A stretch of 64,000 nucleotides of DNA from CBFIGX01 sp965662265 (GCA_965662265.1 CBFIGX010000006.1:62001-126000), one strand, 5' to 3'; positions 47,653 through 57,385 are shown, numbered from the stretch's first letter. Made by a program: numbers and translations. The notes: generated by a model not told the origin, from the letters alone.

Positions 47653-48339
47653 ATGTATAAAAGCACAATCAAAAGTTGGTCTGCAACAGAGCAGCCCAGA
47701 GAAAAATTCATTCAAAATGGTGCAAGCGCATTGTCTACAACAGAGTTGATTGCTATATTAATTAGGTCTGGAACCGTACATCGTTCAGCCATTTCATTAG
47801 CTAGAGAATTGTTAGACAAGGCAAATAACAACTTGTCTACTATGGCAAAAATGGAAGTTGATGATTTGGTAAACATCAAAGGAATAGGCAAAACAAAGGC
47901 GATTACCTTACTAGCTTCAATAGAATTAGGTAAAAGAAGATATATGGAACAAGCGCAAGTAAGAATTAAGCTTTCAAGTAGTCATGAGGTTTTTCATTTG
48001 ATGAAACCAATAATGGAGGACTTGAAGATAGAGCAGTTTTGGGTACTGTATTTAAATAATGCAAATTCTATAATTGATAAGCAACGAATTAGTGAAGGTG
48101 GTATGACTGCAACTGTTGTTGATGTAAGATTGATTTTTAAGTACGCTTTAAGAGCAAATGCAACAGCAATAATTTTATGTCATAACCACCCGTCAGGGTC
48201 ACTGATTCCCAGTAAAGCTGATCAAAATATTACAGATAAAATAGTTAAAGCTGCCAAATATATGGATGTTCAAGTTTTAGATCATTTGATCATTACAGAA
48301 GAATCTTATTTTAGTTTTGCTGATGAAGCGAGAATCTGA
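47653..48339 (+). CDS. radC: RadC family JAB-domain protein
   Basis: RadC (MPN/JAMM fold) protein, historically linked to DNA repair, with its true function unresolved. It has 228 residues. A helix-hairpin-helix region spans about 67-88 (VDDLVNIKGIGKTKA). The metalloprotease-like JAMM motif is complete, with His177, His179 and Asp190 in CHNHPSGSLIPSKAD. It starts after the rpsT terminator and precedes wecB by 32 bases. Confidence 0.94.
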   Translation: MYKSTIKSWSATEQPREKFIQNGASALSTTELIAILIRSGTVHRSAISLARELLDKANNNLSTMAKMEVDDLVNIKGIGKTKAITLLASIELGKRRYMEQAQVRIKLSSSHEVFHLMKPIMEDLKIEQFWVLYLNNANSIIDKQRISEGGMTATVVDVRLIFKYALRANATAIILCHNHPSGSLIPSKADQNITDKIVKAAKYMDVQVLDHLIITEESYFSFADEARI

Positions 48340-48349
48340 ACCTTTTCGT

Positions 48350-48357
48350 TACATTTG
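48350..48357 (+). promoter_or_regulatory. -7 element of the wecB cluster
   Basis: TACATTTG matches TAnnTTTG and ends 14 bases before the ATG at 48372. Its final G is the first base of an in-frame GTG (48357-48359) that would otherwise look like a start codon. Confidence 0.6.
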
Positions 48358-48371
48358 TGAAAACCGCTGGA

Positions 48372-49511
48372 ATGTTGAAAATATTGACTCTAATAGGAGC
48401 ACGACCTCAGTTTATTAAAGCTGCTGCATTAAGCCGCTCAATAGAAACACATTTCTCAAAACAAATACAAGAAGTAATCGTTCATAGTGGGCAGCATTAT
48501 GACGTTAATATGTCACAAATTTTTTTTGAAGAATTAAACATTCCTGAACCAGCTTATATTTTTGATTTAGCAAAAAAAAGTAATGCAGCTCAAACTTCTG
48601 AAATATTAATAAAACTAGAGGGTATAGTTAATAAAGAAATGCCCAAAGCTATACTTGTTTACGGAGATACTAATACTACATTAGCAGGTGCCTTATTAGC
48701 TTCTAAACTCAATATACATTTGATCCATATTGAGGCTGGCTTGAGATCTTTCAATAAATCAATGCCTGAGGAAATAAATAGAATCCTTACAGATCATTGT
48801 TCTAGCATATTGTTCTGCCCTACAGACTCAGCAATTAACAACTTGAGAAAAGAGTCTATAACTCATCATGAATCATTTTGCAGTCCAGACAAGCCCAAAG
48901 TATACAAGTGTGGAGATATCATGTATGATAATACTCTTAATTTCTCTGATAATGCTGATGCGTCTTTTCTTGAGAAACATCAACTAAATCAAAATAACTT
49001 CCTTTTATGTACTGTTCACAGAGCTATCAACACAGATGTTGTTAGCAATCTAAAATCAATTTGTTCCACTCTATTAGAAATTGCAGATACCTACAATGAA
49101 ATTATTGTTTTCCCAATTCATCCCAGAACTAAAAGAGCTATTGAAAAAATAATTGGCATCGAAATACCTAAACGTTTTCTTCATCATCCTAGGATTAAGC
49201 TTATACCACCTGTTTCTTATATAGAGATGCTTAGCTTAGAGAAATTTAGTTCAATGGTATTAACAGATTCTGGAGGTGTGCAAAAAGAAGCTTATTTTTT
49301 AAATAAACCCTGTCTGGTACTTCGAGAGGAAACCGAATGGGTTGAAATAATTAATTCAGGTGCCGCAAGATTAGTAGGTGTGGATTCAGAAAAAATTATT
49401 CAAGCATACCTTCATTATAACTCTATTCAGCAACTTCGGTTTCCATCATTGTTTGGTGATGGTGACAGTGCAAAATACATCTGTGAAAAATTGATAAGAG
49501 ATTTAATATGA
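48372..49511 (+). CDS. wecB: UDP-N-acetylglucosamine 2-epimerase (non-hydrolysing)
   Basis: Interconverts UDP-GlcNAc and UDP-ManNAc, supplying ManNAc or ManNAcA for surface polysaccharide. It has 379 residues, with the GT-B fold markers GARPQFIKAA, HSGQHYD, VYGDTNTTLAG, HIEAGLRS, the MPEEINR motif and LTDSGGVQKEA. The start was placed at ATG 48372, downstream of the promoter box. It is the first of five tightly packed genes, and its stop overlaps the following deacetylase gene by 4 bases. Confidence 0.94.
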   Translation: MLKILTLIGARPQFIKAAALSRSIETHFSKQIQEVIVHSGQHYDVNMSQIFFEELNIPEPAYIFDLAKKSNAAQTSEILIKLEGIVNKEMPKAILVYGDTNTTLAGALLASKLNIHLIHIEAGLRSFNKSMPEEINRILTDHCSSILFCPTDSAINNLRKESITHHESFCSPDKPKVYKCGDIMYDNTLNFSDNADASFLEKHQLNQNNFLLCTVHRAINTDVVSNLKSICSTLLEIADTYNEIIVFPIHPRTKRAIEKIIGIEIPKRFLHHPRIKLIPPVSYIEMLSLEKFSSMVLTDSGGVQKEAYFLNKPCLVLREETEWVEIINSGAARLVGVDSEKIIQAYLHYNSIQQLRFPSLFGDGDSAKYICEKLIRDLI

Positions 49512-50812
49512 TTTTAGTATATACGCATTTAGTTACACCAAGACTGAGATATACATTTGAAACTCTTTTTAAACAATTTCTGGGTGTAGAGGTGTTTTTC
49601 ACACAACATGTAGAGGAGTTTATTGCTCATGATGGGCCTAAGCTATCCTATACTAAAAATCCTCTTGGATCTGAATTATTTTTCAAATCTCATAGTTTGC
49701 TTTTTGAAAAGGGTATTATAGATCAAGAAATTAATGTTACTTCTTTAAACGGAAAAAAGATTTTTTTTGAGCAGAGTGAACCATCAGGTTTAGCATTTGA
49801 TATTTTTGCGGCAAGCTTCTATATGTTGAGTAGATATGAAGAGTATCTTCCTCATTTTAAAGATCGGTTTCAACGCTTTTCAGCAAAAGAAAGTCTAGCA
49901 TATCAGCATGGCTTTTTAAAATGGCCAATTATTGAATATTGGATTGTAGATTTAGAGCGTGTAATAAAACAAAAATTTCCTAATTTTAAGGCACTAAAAC
50001 GCGAGTTTACATTTGTAAACACTATAGATGTTGATAATGCATTCAGTTACTTAGAAAAAGGGTTTATTAGAAGTTTTGGCGCAAGTGTACGCTCCTTATT
50101 AAATTTTGATTTAGAAGATTTTACCAAAAGGTTTAGAGTTTTGTTAGGAAAAGAAAACGATCCTTATGATACCTTCCAATATATGCTAGATCTCCAGTCA
50201 AAGTATAAGTTTAAATCGATTTATTTTTTCTTGCTAGCCGATTACGGTCATAATGATAAAAACATAAAACATACGAGTAGAAAGTTTCGATCATTAATAA
50301 AATTTATGTCAGACTATGTTTATGTTGGCATCCATCCTTCATGGTCATCAAATAAAAGCCCAAAATTATTGAAAAAAGAGATGTTGCGATTAGAAGATAT
50401 CGTCAAAAGGGATATTATTCGTTCGCGACAACACTTTTTGAAGTTAGACTTGCCGTCAACATACAGAACGTTAATAGATCATGGTATACAAGAAGACTAT
50501 ACTATGGGTTATGCCTCTGAAGTAGGTTTTAGAGCAGGTACTTCTTTGCCTTTTTATTTCTATGATCTGGATAGAGAGCAAAAAACATCTTTGCTTGTTC
50601 ATCCATTTACAGTTATGGATGGTACGCTAAACGAATATATGGATCTGACAGTTGATGATGCTCAGTATTTGTTAAAAGAGATGATTGATAGATTGAGAGA
50701 TGTTAATGGTTGTTTTGTTAGTTTATGGCATAACGAAACACTTAGTGATAATAGACACTGGAAGGGTTGGAAAGATGTGTATGAATATATGTTAATAGAA
50801 GCTTGCAAATGA
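49508..50812 (+). CDS. Polysaccharide deacetylase-family protein
   Basis: Large carbohydrate esterase 4/NodB-like protein of 434 residues. The N-terminal half (about 1-165) is a Bacteroidota-type extension. The NodB-like barrel starts near TFVNTIDVDNAFSY (Asp-containing motif 1), continues with VGIHPSWSS and SRQHFLKL, then GYASEVGFRAGTS and SLWHNETLSD near the end. Likely substrate: an N-acetylated surface or secreted glycan, consistent with wecB next to it; not proven. It overlaps wecB (4 bases) and the next gene (ATGA). Confidence 0.82.
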   Translation: MILVYTHLVTPRLRYTFETLFKQFLGVEVFFTQHVEEFIAHDGPKLSYTKNPLGSELFFKSHSLLFEKGIIDQEINVTSLNGKKIFFEQSEPSGLAFDIFAASFYMLSRYEEYLPHFKDRFQRFSAKESLAYQHGFLKWPIIEYWIVDLERVIKQKFPNFKALKREFTFVNTIDVDNAFSYLEKGFIRSFGASVRSLLNFDLEDFTKRFRVLLGKENDPYDTFQYMLDLQSKYKFKSIYFFLLADYGHNDKNIKHTSRKFRSLIKFMSDYVYVGIHPSWSSNKSPKLLKKEMLRLEDIVKRDIIRSRQHFLKLDLPSTYRTLIDHGIQEDYTMGYASEVGFRAGTSLPFYFYDLDREQKTSLLVHPFTVMDGTLNEYMDLTVDDAQYLLKEMIDRLRDVNGCFVSLWHNETLSDNRHWKGWKDVYEYMLIEACK

Positions 50813-51726
50813 TAAAATTTATAAAAGGTAAAGATGTTGATATAGATAAATGGGATCGTTGTATAAGGCGCTCGGTTAATTCTATGACCTATGCTTATTC
50901 GTGGTATTTAGATGTTGCTGTTCAAGATTGGGATGCTTTAGTGCTTGAAGATTATGAAGCAGTATTTCCGTTGCCAAGACGTAAAAAATTTAATATTCAA
51001 TACTGTTATACTCCTTTTTGGATTCAACAACTTGGACTGTTCTCTCAAACTTCTCAAGGTCTTGAGAAAATTGAAAACTTTATTGAATCTATTCCTATAG
51101 ATTATAGCTACCTTCAACTTAACCTCAATAGCGCTAATATTATTAAGCAAACTTCAAATGATACAGTAACTTCTAATAATAACTATGTTCTTTCATTAGA
51201 TAGACCTTATGAAGATATTTTATCTGCATATTCAAAAAACCTTAAAAGAAATCTAATAAAAGCTCAAAAAGAAGCATTGTATGTTTTTAAAAATGACTCT
51301 CCAAAGACAGTTATTTCAATGTTTAGAGCCGATAAGGGTAGCCAATTTAAGCACATTAAAGATGCAGATTATAAGCGCTTAGAAGAGTTAATGCATGCCG
51401 CAATTTATCGTCATTGCGGGCAACTTATTATGACCTATGATTCCGGAAATAGACCTGTTGCAGGTATATTTGTTTTATTTAATCATAATAGAGTGACTTT
51501 GTTGTTTACAGCCAACAGTACTGAAGGAAGATCTTGTGGTGCCATGGCCTTTTTGATTGATTCCTTAATTGCTGAAACAGCAAATTCTGGTATGAGTTTT
51601 GATTTTGAAGGTTCAAATAATCTGAATTTGGCGAGGTTTTACAAAAGCTTTGGGGCTGTAAATGAGTCATACTCAACTCTTAAAATTAATAGGTTACCAG
51701 CGCCTCTTCGTTGGTTTAAATCATAA
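50809..51726 (+). CDS. FemAB/GNAT-like acyltransferase
   Basis: A 305-residue protein with the FemAB-type (Acetyltransf_6) pattern: an N-terminal GNAT half with SYAWY-like YSWYLDVAV and a C-terminal half with NLKRNLIKAQKEAL, RPVAGIFVLFNHNRVTLLFTANS and the MSFDFEGSNNLNLARFYKSFGA ending. Such proteins transfer acyl or aminoacyl groups to sugars or peptidoglycan precursors. The start is ATG 50809, overlapping the deacetylase stop as ATGA; a TTG two codons upstream is less likely. The neighbouring genes suggest glycan modification, by inference. Confidence 0.8.
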   Translation: MIKFIKGKDVDIDKWDRCIRRSVNSMTYAYSWYLDVAVQDWDALVLEDYEAVFPLPRRKKFNIQYCYTPFWIQQLGLFSQTSQGLEKIENFIESIPIDYSYLQLNLNSANIIKQTSNDTVTSNNNYVLSLDRPYEDILSAYSKNLKRNLIKAQKEALYVFKNDSPKTVISMFRADKGSQFKHIKDADYKRLEELMHAAIYRHCGQLIMTYDSGNRPVAGIFVLFNHNRVTLLFTANSTEGRSCGAMAFLIDSLIAETANSGMSFDFEGSNNLNLARFYKSFGAVNESYSTLKINRLPAPLRWFKS

Positions 51727-51735
51727 CAATGAACT

Positions 51736-52173
51736 ATGGAACAGTGGTACGAATTTTTATCTGTTTTTTTGTTGAGCACAGTTAAGTTTTTAGGTGCTCC
51801 TTTTTTAGCAAAGGCTATTGGGTTTAGTTATTTGCAATCTATTTTAGTTTGTTCTTTTGGAGGAATATTTGGTGTTTTGATTTTTTTAAATCTTGGAGCT
51901 AGAATTGTGAAATTTTTCCCAAATTTTTTTAAATCCGTCAAGAAAGAACCAAAAAAAATATTTACCAAAAAAAATAAAATGTACGTTAACCTAATTCGTA
52001 AATACGGCATTTTTGGTTTAGCAGTTATAACACCTGTTTTTATTTCGATTCCAATCGGATCTTTCCTAGCTGCACGCTTTTTTTCAAAACAAAAATTCAC
52101 CATTACCTTACTTTTGGCTGTGTCAGTGGTATTGTGGGCATTTAGTATTTCAACTTTTTTATATTTGATATAA
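51736..52173 (+). CDS. Small integral membrane protein, possibly small-multidrug-export-like
   Basis: A 145-residue protein with about four hydrophobic segments (near 7-30, 33-52, 92-112 and 120-143) and a very basic loop between them (about 58-85, rich in Lys and Phe). The YGIFGLAVITPVFISIPIGSFLAARF region resembles the Sm_multidrug_ex/DedA-like fold, but I am not sure. It lies 9 bases after the FemAB-like gene and overlaps the HAD gene by one base. Confidence 0.65.
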   Translation: MEQWYEFLSVFLLSTVKFLGAPFLAKAIGFSYLQSILVCSFGGIFGVLIFLNLGARIVKFFPNFFKSVKKEPKKIFTKKNKMYVNLIRKYGIFGLAVITPVFISIPIGSFLAARFFSKQKFTITLLLAVSVVLWAFSISTFLYLI

Positions 52174-52865
52174 TGCCTGTAAAGCATTTATTTTTTGATT
52201 TAGACCACACTCTTTGGGATTTCGATAAAAATTCACGAGAGACATTATTTCACATATTTAACGAATTAAATTTAGATGCATTTGCTTCGATATGTTTTAA
52301 AGATTTTTATGCTACTTACATTAGAATCAATGATTCTTTATGGGAGAAATATCGAAACAATGAAGTGACAAAAGCGCAACTGAGGACCAAGCGCTTTTAT
52401 GAGACCATGCTTTTTTTTGGTGTTGATAATTTAGTTTTAACAAATCGAATAAATACACTTTACGTTGATCGATGTCCTCTTATGGGCTATTTGTTTGATT
52501 CGTGTCATTATGTTTTAGAACGATTATCTAAACAATACACTTTACATATCATCAGTAATGGCTTTTATGAAACACAAAAACGTAAAATTCAGTCTTGTAA
52601 GTTAGGAATGTATTTTGATGTAATTATCACTTCAGACAAAGCAGGTGTTCACAAACCAAATTCTAAAATATTTAGTCTCGCTTTATCTCAAGCTAATGCA
52701 AAGGCTAAAGAAAGCGTAATGATTGGCGATAACTATGAATTGGACTGTCTAGGCGCTGAATCTGTTGGATTATCATCTGTTTGGTTTAACCCAAACAAAA
52801 AGTCTTTAAACAAAGAGATCGAAAAAGAGATATCAGACTTGAAAGATTTATTAAAGCTCTTTTAG
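52173..52865 (+). CDS. yjjG: YjjG-family HAD nucleotidase
   Basis: Haloacid dehalogenase superfamily phosphatase similar to YjjG, which removes phosphate from non-canonical pyrimidine nucleotides. It has 230 residues. Motif I is FDLDHTLWDFD, motif II HIISNG, the Lys motif SDKAGVHKPNSKIF and motif IV MIGDNYELDCLGA. A helical cap lies between motifs I and II. The last gene of the wecB cluster; its stop overlaps the convergent psd stop by 4 bases. Confidence 0.88.
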   Translation: MPVKHLFFDLDHTLWDFDKNSRETLFHIFNELNLDAFASICFKDFYATYIRINDSLWEKYRNNEVTKAQLRTKRFYETMLFFGVDNLVLTNRINTLYVDRCPLMGYLFDSCHYVLERLSKQYTLHIISNGFYETQKRKIQSCKLGMYFDVIITSDKAGVHKPNSKIFSLALSQANAKAKESVMIGDNYELDCLGAESVGLSSVWFNPNKKSLNKEIEKEISDLKDLLKLF

Positions 52866-53515
52866 CACTCACCGATTACAGTAAGACCTCCTTTCACAGA
52901 TTCATTAAGTTCAACATTTATTTTACAGTTGAGAGGTAAATAAAGATCTATTCTAGAGCCGAATTTAATAAATCCCATGTCTGTACCTTGTAAAGCCTTA
53001 TCACCTTTTTTGGCATACATCACAATTCTCTTAGCAAGAGCGCCAGCAACTTGCCTAAATAAAATTGGTCCTGTATTCTTGTTCTCCACAACCACTGTGG
53101 TTCTCTCATTTTCAATAGATGACTTTGGGTGCCATGCAACCAGAAACTTTCCATGATGGTGTTTTGCATATTTTACCTCACCACTAATTGGATATCTATT
53201 AACGTGTACATCTAGGGGAGACATAAATATCGATACTTGTAATCTCCTATCCTGAAAATATTCTTGTTCTTCAACTTCTTCAATAACTACAACTTTCCCA
53301 TCGGCAGGAGCAATTATATGTTGGTTGTTAAGTATTGTATTTCTTTTTGGGTTTCGAAAAAATTGTAAAATAAGACATAGTAACACAATAGATACGAAAA
53401 TTGTAGCTTTTACTTGCCATGAAAAAGCCTCAGTTGAATACAACACAAATCCATTAATCACAACAATTGAAGCTGTAGTGATGGTAATAATTTTGTATCC
53501 TTCTTTATGAAACAT
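52862..53515 (-). CDS. psd: Phosphatidylserine decarboxylase, short form
   Basis: Pyruvoyl enzyme that makes phosphatidylethanolamine from phosphatidylserine. It has 217 residues, the short (archaeal-like/type B) form. Two N-terminal membrane segments span about 8-50. FMSPLDVHVNRYP and the self-cleavage site FGSR (Gly186-Ser187) are visible; the Ser would become the pyruvoyl group of the alpha chain. It follows cdsA by 10 bases, placing two phospholipid steps in one operon. Confidence 0.93.
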   Translation of the reverse strand: MFHKEGYKIITITTASIVVINGFVLYSTEAFSWQVKATIFVSIVLLCLILQFFRNPKRNTILNNQHIIAPADGKVVVIEEVEEQEYFQDRRLQVSIFMSPLDVHVNRYPISGEVKYAKHHHGKFLVAWHPKSSIENERTTVVVENKNTGPILFRQVAGALAKRIVMYAKKGDKALQGTDMGFIKFGSRIDLYLPLNCKINVELNESVKGGLTVIGEC

Positions 53516-53525
53516 AATCTTTTGT

Positions 53526-54326
53526 TTATGAATTTACTAAAGGGTAAATATGATAAAAAAATATATAACTCGCTGGTATGCAAAACAAGATAGAGTCAAA
53601 TCGATCTAGAAATCCACCATGTCCTGGTAATAGTTTTCCTGAATCTTTGATATTCGCATGCCTTTTTAACATAGATTGGAATAAGTCTCCAACGGTAGCA
53701 ATAGGAACAATTACTGCTCCAATAATTAACCATTTGACTGGTGATAAACCAAAACCAAAGTAGTAAAGAAAATAGCCAGTAATTGAGCTTAAGAGAACTG
53801 AACCAAAAAATCCCTCCCAAGTTTTATTTGGAGAAAGGCGAAAAAATAATTTTCTTTTGCCAAATAATCGCCCAGAGATGTATGCCCATGTATCGGCAGA
53901 CCATATGAGTATAAACAAACCAAAAAGCAACTTGGATTCAAACATGCTACTATATTTAGCCATTTCAACACATAGTGCTAATGGGATAAATATATAAACA
54001 AGAGAAATTAATGTTGATGCTACTAGTTGAATTGGGTTTTTATTTTTTCTAAAAATAAGACTAACAAAAAACAGTAAAATTGTCATGTAGTATAATCCAT
54101 TTACCAAAGGGAAACTATAGGATAAATAAGCTGTTAAACCTATTATTAGAGTAGAACTCAACTCAAAATCAATCTTGAGTTTCAAAAAAATGTATTTCAA
54201 CTCAAATGTGCAAATAATAGCTACTACAGCAAGAAGTAGGTTGAGGATATTAACATTTTGTGCAGCATATAGCATAATTGCAACATAAGTCACACCAGTT
54301 ATAATACGTTGAATTACTGGGCTCAT
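53526..54326 (-). CDS. cdsA: Phosphatidate cytidylyltransferase
   Basis: Makes CDP-diacylglycerol, the precursor of phosphatidylserine and phosphatidylglycerol. It has 266 residues and about eight hydrophobic segments. The C-terminal signature is present: SADTWAYISGRLFGKRKL, RLSPNKTWEGFFGS and KDSGKLLPGHGGFLDRFDS. It overlaps the LUD gene by 4 bases and is followed by psd. Confidence 0.95.
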   Translation of the reverse strand: MSPVIQRIITGVTYVAIMLYAAQNVNILNLLLAVVAIICTFELKYIFLKLKIDFELSSTLIIGLTAYLSYSFPLVNGLYYMTILLFFVSLIFRKNKNPIQLVASTLISLVYIFIPLALCVEMAKYSSMFESKLLFGLFILIWSADTWAYISGRLFGKRKLFFRLSPNKTWEGFFGSVLLSSITGYFLYYFGFGLSPVKWLIIGAVIVPIATVGDLFQSMLKRHANIKDSGKLLPGHGGFLDRFDSILFCIPASYIFFYHIYPLVNS

Positions 54327-54949
54327 CTATGATCTTTGTAATCTTCGATTAAGAAAATGTATAAGTCTTTAGCTCTATCAGCATCACTCATTGTTGTAAT
54401 AGATTCTTTGGTGCGAATTGTTGTAACTAATTCAGGTCTTGATTTTCCATATTTGGTTTGTATGCCTCTGAGTCCTTCACTAATGTTTTTTACAATTTGA
54501 GAGGTATAAGCAACTACAACTAATGCTTCTGGAAGCTCTTCAATTTTTAAATTTTTAGTCTGATTACCAGAAACCATTACTGAACCGTTAAAGGCGATAA
54601 GAAACTCACACGTAGATACGCTAGCATTAGCTAAAGTGTGATTTTCTTCAAAAGATAAATCTGTAGGCAAGAGCATTTGTCTTAGTTGATCATTACTACA
54701 ATATGTTGCATTCCAGTCACTTTCAGAGAGTAATTTTTTGAAATTAGCATAGAAATCTTGAGTATCACTGCAGTAAATGAATTTGCCACCTGAATTTGTA
54801 AAGACTTTAGCAAATGTAACATCGTCTGGATCAGAAGGATTAGGCGTAATGTCGTCGTTCTCTTCTTCACCACTTAAAGGCTCCGATTTCGATTCACCGA
54901 GTGCGGGTAAAACAGTTTCGATAATTTTATTGAATAGACTCTTTTTCAT
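54323..54949 (-). CDS. LUD-domain (LutC/YkgG-like) protein
   Basis: A 208-residue protein with a LUD domain (DUF162), the fold of LutC in lactate utilisation. Visible features are an N-terminal basic helix, an acidic stretch (about 25-40), and the core with FTNSGGKFIYCS, CEFLIAFNGSVMVSG and VVVAYTSQIV. In Bacteroidota a single LUD gene sits next to ftsH, without lutA or lutB; its role there is unknown. Its start (ATG at 54949) overlaps the ftsH end by 23 bases, and an ATG 10 codons upstream is less likely. Confidence 0.83.
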   Translation of the reverse strand: MKKSLFNKIIETVLPALGESKSEPLSGEEENDDITPNPSDPDDVTFAKVFTNSGGKFIYCSDTQDFYANFKKLLSESDWNATYCSNDQLRQMLLPTDLSFEENHTLANASVSTCEFLIAFNGSVMVSGNQTKNLKIEELPEALVVVAYTSQIVKNISEGLRGIQTKYGKSRPELVTTIRTKESITTMSDADRAKDLYIFLIEDYKDHR

Positions 54950-56987
54950 CTTCTGTTGATGACTCTTCTTCGACAACATCTTTGGATTTACTTGGGTTTA
55001 AAGTAACTTTTTCTTCTTTATTCCAAGGCCTTTCTCCAAATATTTTTACTAAATCTTCTTTAAAAATTACTTCATTATCTAGTAATTCTCGTGCTAATTT
55101 ACTTAAAGATTCTTTATTCTCTTCCAATACCTTTATTGCGTTAGTGTATGCTTCTTGTGTGAGTGCTTTTACTTCTTCATCAATAAGTAGAGCTGTTTGA
55201 TCACTATATGGTTTGTTAAATCCAGAGTTTTGACCAGAAGAATCGTAATAAGAAATGTTACCTAATTTTTCGCTTAAGCCGTATACAGTAACCATAGCTG
55301 TTGCTTGTCTAGTTACTTTCTCTAAGTCGCTTAAAGCACCAGTAGAAACTTTTCCGAAGATTATTTGTTCAGCAGCTCTACCTCCTAATGCAGCAGCCAT
55401 TTCATCCATCATTTGTTCTCGAGTTGTAATCTGTCGTTCTTCAGGTAAGTACCATGCAGCACCAAGTGATTTTCCTCTAGGTACAATTGTTACTTTAACA
55501 AGAGGAGCTGCATGCTCTAACATCCAGCTTACTGTAGCATGGCCTGCTTCATGATAAGCAATAACTTCGCGTTCTTTTTTAGAAATAATTTTATTTTTCT
55601 TTTCTAGTCCTCCAACAATTCTGTCCACAGCATCTAAGAAATCTTGTTTTTCTACATGTTTTTTATCTTGTCGTGCTGCAATTAGCGCAGCTTCATTACA
55701 CATGTTTGCTATATCTGCACCTGAGAATCCAGGTGTTTGTTTTGCTAAAAAGTCAAGATCTAGCTGTTGATCAATTTTCAATGGTTTTAGGTGTACCTGA
55801 AATATTTCTTTTCTTTCGTTTAACTCAGGCAAGTCAACATAAATTTGTCTATCAAATCTTCCAGCCCTTACTAGTGCTCTGTCAAGCACATCTGCTCTAT
55901 TTGTTGCAGCTAAAATGATGACATGGTCATTTGTTCCAAAGCCATCCATTTCTGTAAGTAGCTGATTGAGTGTGTTTTCTCTTTCGTCATTCGACCCTGT
56001 CATTTGATTTTTTCCTCTAGCTCTTCCAATGGCATCGATCTCATCGATAAAGATGATGGCAGGAGCTTTACTTTTGGCTTTTTTAAATAAATCTCTTACT
56101 CTTGAAGCACCCACCCCCACAAACATTTCTACAAAGTCTGATCCAGAAAGTGAAAAGAAAGGTGCTTTCGCTTCTCCAGCAACTGCTTTTGCTAATAGAG
56201 TTTTACCTGTACCAGGAGGACCGACTAAAAGGGCACCTCTAGGAATTTTTCCTCCGAGCTTTGTATATTTGTCAGGATTTTTAAGGAAGTTTACAATCTC
56301 CTGTACCTCTTCTTTAGCGCCCTCTAATCCTGCTACGTCATTAAATGTTGTTTTAACTTCTGCTTCGTTGTCAAATAACTTGGCTTGTGATTTTCCTATA
56401 TTGAAAATTTGTGATCCAGGGCCGCCGCCACTAGCTCCACCACTCATTCTTCTCATAAAGAAAATCCAAATAAATATTAAGAAGATAAAAGGCATCCATG
56501 CCCAAAAACTGTCCCAAATGCTTTGCTCGGTATTGTAGAATATTTGTACTCGATCTCTTTCAGTAAACTGAAATTTTTCTTGTGCATCTTCAATTTTCTC
56601 TTCAAAAACTTCTGATGTACCAATTTTTATATAGTAGTGTGGTCCTGGATTTAATCCTTCACCGAATAAAGGCTCGCTTACTTCTTTATGGCGCAAATCT
56701 GAGAGTGAAGACTCCTTGATGTATATCTTTGCTATGTTTTTGTTCGCAACGATTTCTATTTTTGCGACATCTTTATTACGGATATAGTCATTAATTAATG
56801 TTTGCCTATTGGTTTCTACACTCAAATTCCCTATTTCATTGGTGAATAACATAGAAATCATAAAAAAGGCTATGATTCCATATATCCAATAAAAGTTAAA
56901 CTTTGGAACTTGGGATTTATTCTTAGTGTTTTTCTTCATATTCCTCGAAGTTCTCTTTTGCTTTTTGTTTTTCTGTTGCTTAGCCAT
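54927..56987 (-). CDS. ftsH: ATP-dependent zinc metalloprotease FtsH
   Basis: Membrane-anchored AAA+ protease for quality control and regulated proteolysis (for example of LpxC in Escherichia coli). It has 686 residues. Membrane segments lie near 32-49 and 160-178, flanking a periplasmic domain; Walker A GPPGTGKT is at 256-263, the pore loop is MFVGVGA, and the zinc site HEAGH is at 479-483. The C-terminus is acidic. It starts 1 base after rsfS and overlaps the LUD gene. Confidence 0.98.
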   Translation of the reverse strand: MAKQQKNKKQKRTSRNMKKNTKNKSQVPKFNFYWIYGIIAFFMISMLFTNEIGNLSVETNRQTLINDYIRNKDVAKIEIVANKNIAKIYIKESSLSDLRHKEVSEPLFGEGLNPGPHYYIKIGTSEVFEEKIEDAQEKFQFTERDRVQIFYNTEQSIWDSFWAWMPFIFLIFIWIFFMRRMSGGASGGGPGSQIFNIGKSQAKLFDNEAEVKTTFNDVAGLEGAKEEVQEIVNFLKNPDKYTKLGGKIPRGALLVGPPGTGKTLLAKAVAGEAKAPFFSLSGSDFVEMFVGVGASRVRDLFKKAKSKAPAIIFIDEIDAIGRARGKNQMTGSNDERENTLNQLLTEMDGFGTNDHVIILAATNRADVLDRALVRAGRFDRQIYVDLPELNERKEIFQVHLKPLKIDQQLDLDFLAKQTPGFSGADIANMCNEAALIAARQDKKHVEKQDFLDAVDRIVGGLEKKNKIISKKEREVIAYHEAGHATVSWMLEHAAPLVKVTIVPRGKSLGAAWYLPEERQITTREQMMDEMAAALGGRAAEQIIFGKVSTGALSDLEKVTRQATAMVTVYGLSEKLGNISYYDSSGQNSGFNKPYSDQTALLIDEEVKALTQEAYTNAIKVLEENKESLSKLARELLDNEVIFKEDLVKIFGERPWNKEEKVTLNPSKSKDVVEEESSTEDEKESIQ

Positions 56988-56988
56988 C

Positions 56989-57363
56989 TTAGTGTTGTGC
57001 TTGTATTTCTGTTATTTTTGCGTCTCCCCAAAGTACCTCAAGAGAATAAAATTCTCTTACTGATGTTTGGAATACATGTGCAACTACATTTACATAATCC
57101 ATTAAAATCCATTCTGATGTTTCGGTTCCTTCTTTATGCCAAGCTTTATCACCTAAAGTTTCAAGTGTTTCTTTTTGAACGGAGTCGGCAATCGCTTTAA
57201 CTTGTGTGTTAGAGTTTGCATTACAGATTACAAAAAAATCGCAAACTGCATTGTCTATGTCTCGTATATCAACAACCGTAATATTTTCGGCTTTCTTTTC
57301 TTGCATTCCCTTAACTATAACGTCTACAAGTGCTTTGATTTCCAATCGTCTATCTTCGCTCAT
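56989..57363 (-). CDS. rsfS: Ribosomal silencing factor RsfS
   Basis: Binds uL14 and blocks 30S-50S joining when nutrients are scarce. It has 124 residues, with the DIRDIDNAVCDFFVICNANSN core, an HKEGTETSEWILMDYVNVVAHVF segment and the LEVLWGDA ending. I start at the ATG encoding MSEDRRLEI; a further ATG 20 codons upstream lies before the predicted promoter. It heads the rsfS-ftsH-LUD-cdsA-psd operon. Confidence 0.95.
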   Translation of the reverse strand: MSEDRRLEIKALVDVIVKGMQEKKAENITVVDIRDIDNAVCDFFVICNANSNTQVKAIADSVQKETLETLGDKAWHKEGTETSEWILMDYVNVVAHVFQTSVREFYSLEVLWGDAKITEIQAQH

Positions 57364-57385
57364 TCGGTTTTTACTGATTCTAGTG

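Noticed and set aside
56029..56538. 169-codon plus-strand ORF
   Set aside because: It is antisense to the ftsH AAA domain and has a Pro/Leu-rich composition typical of a shadow frame.
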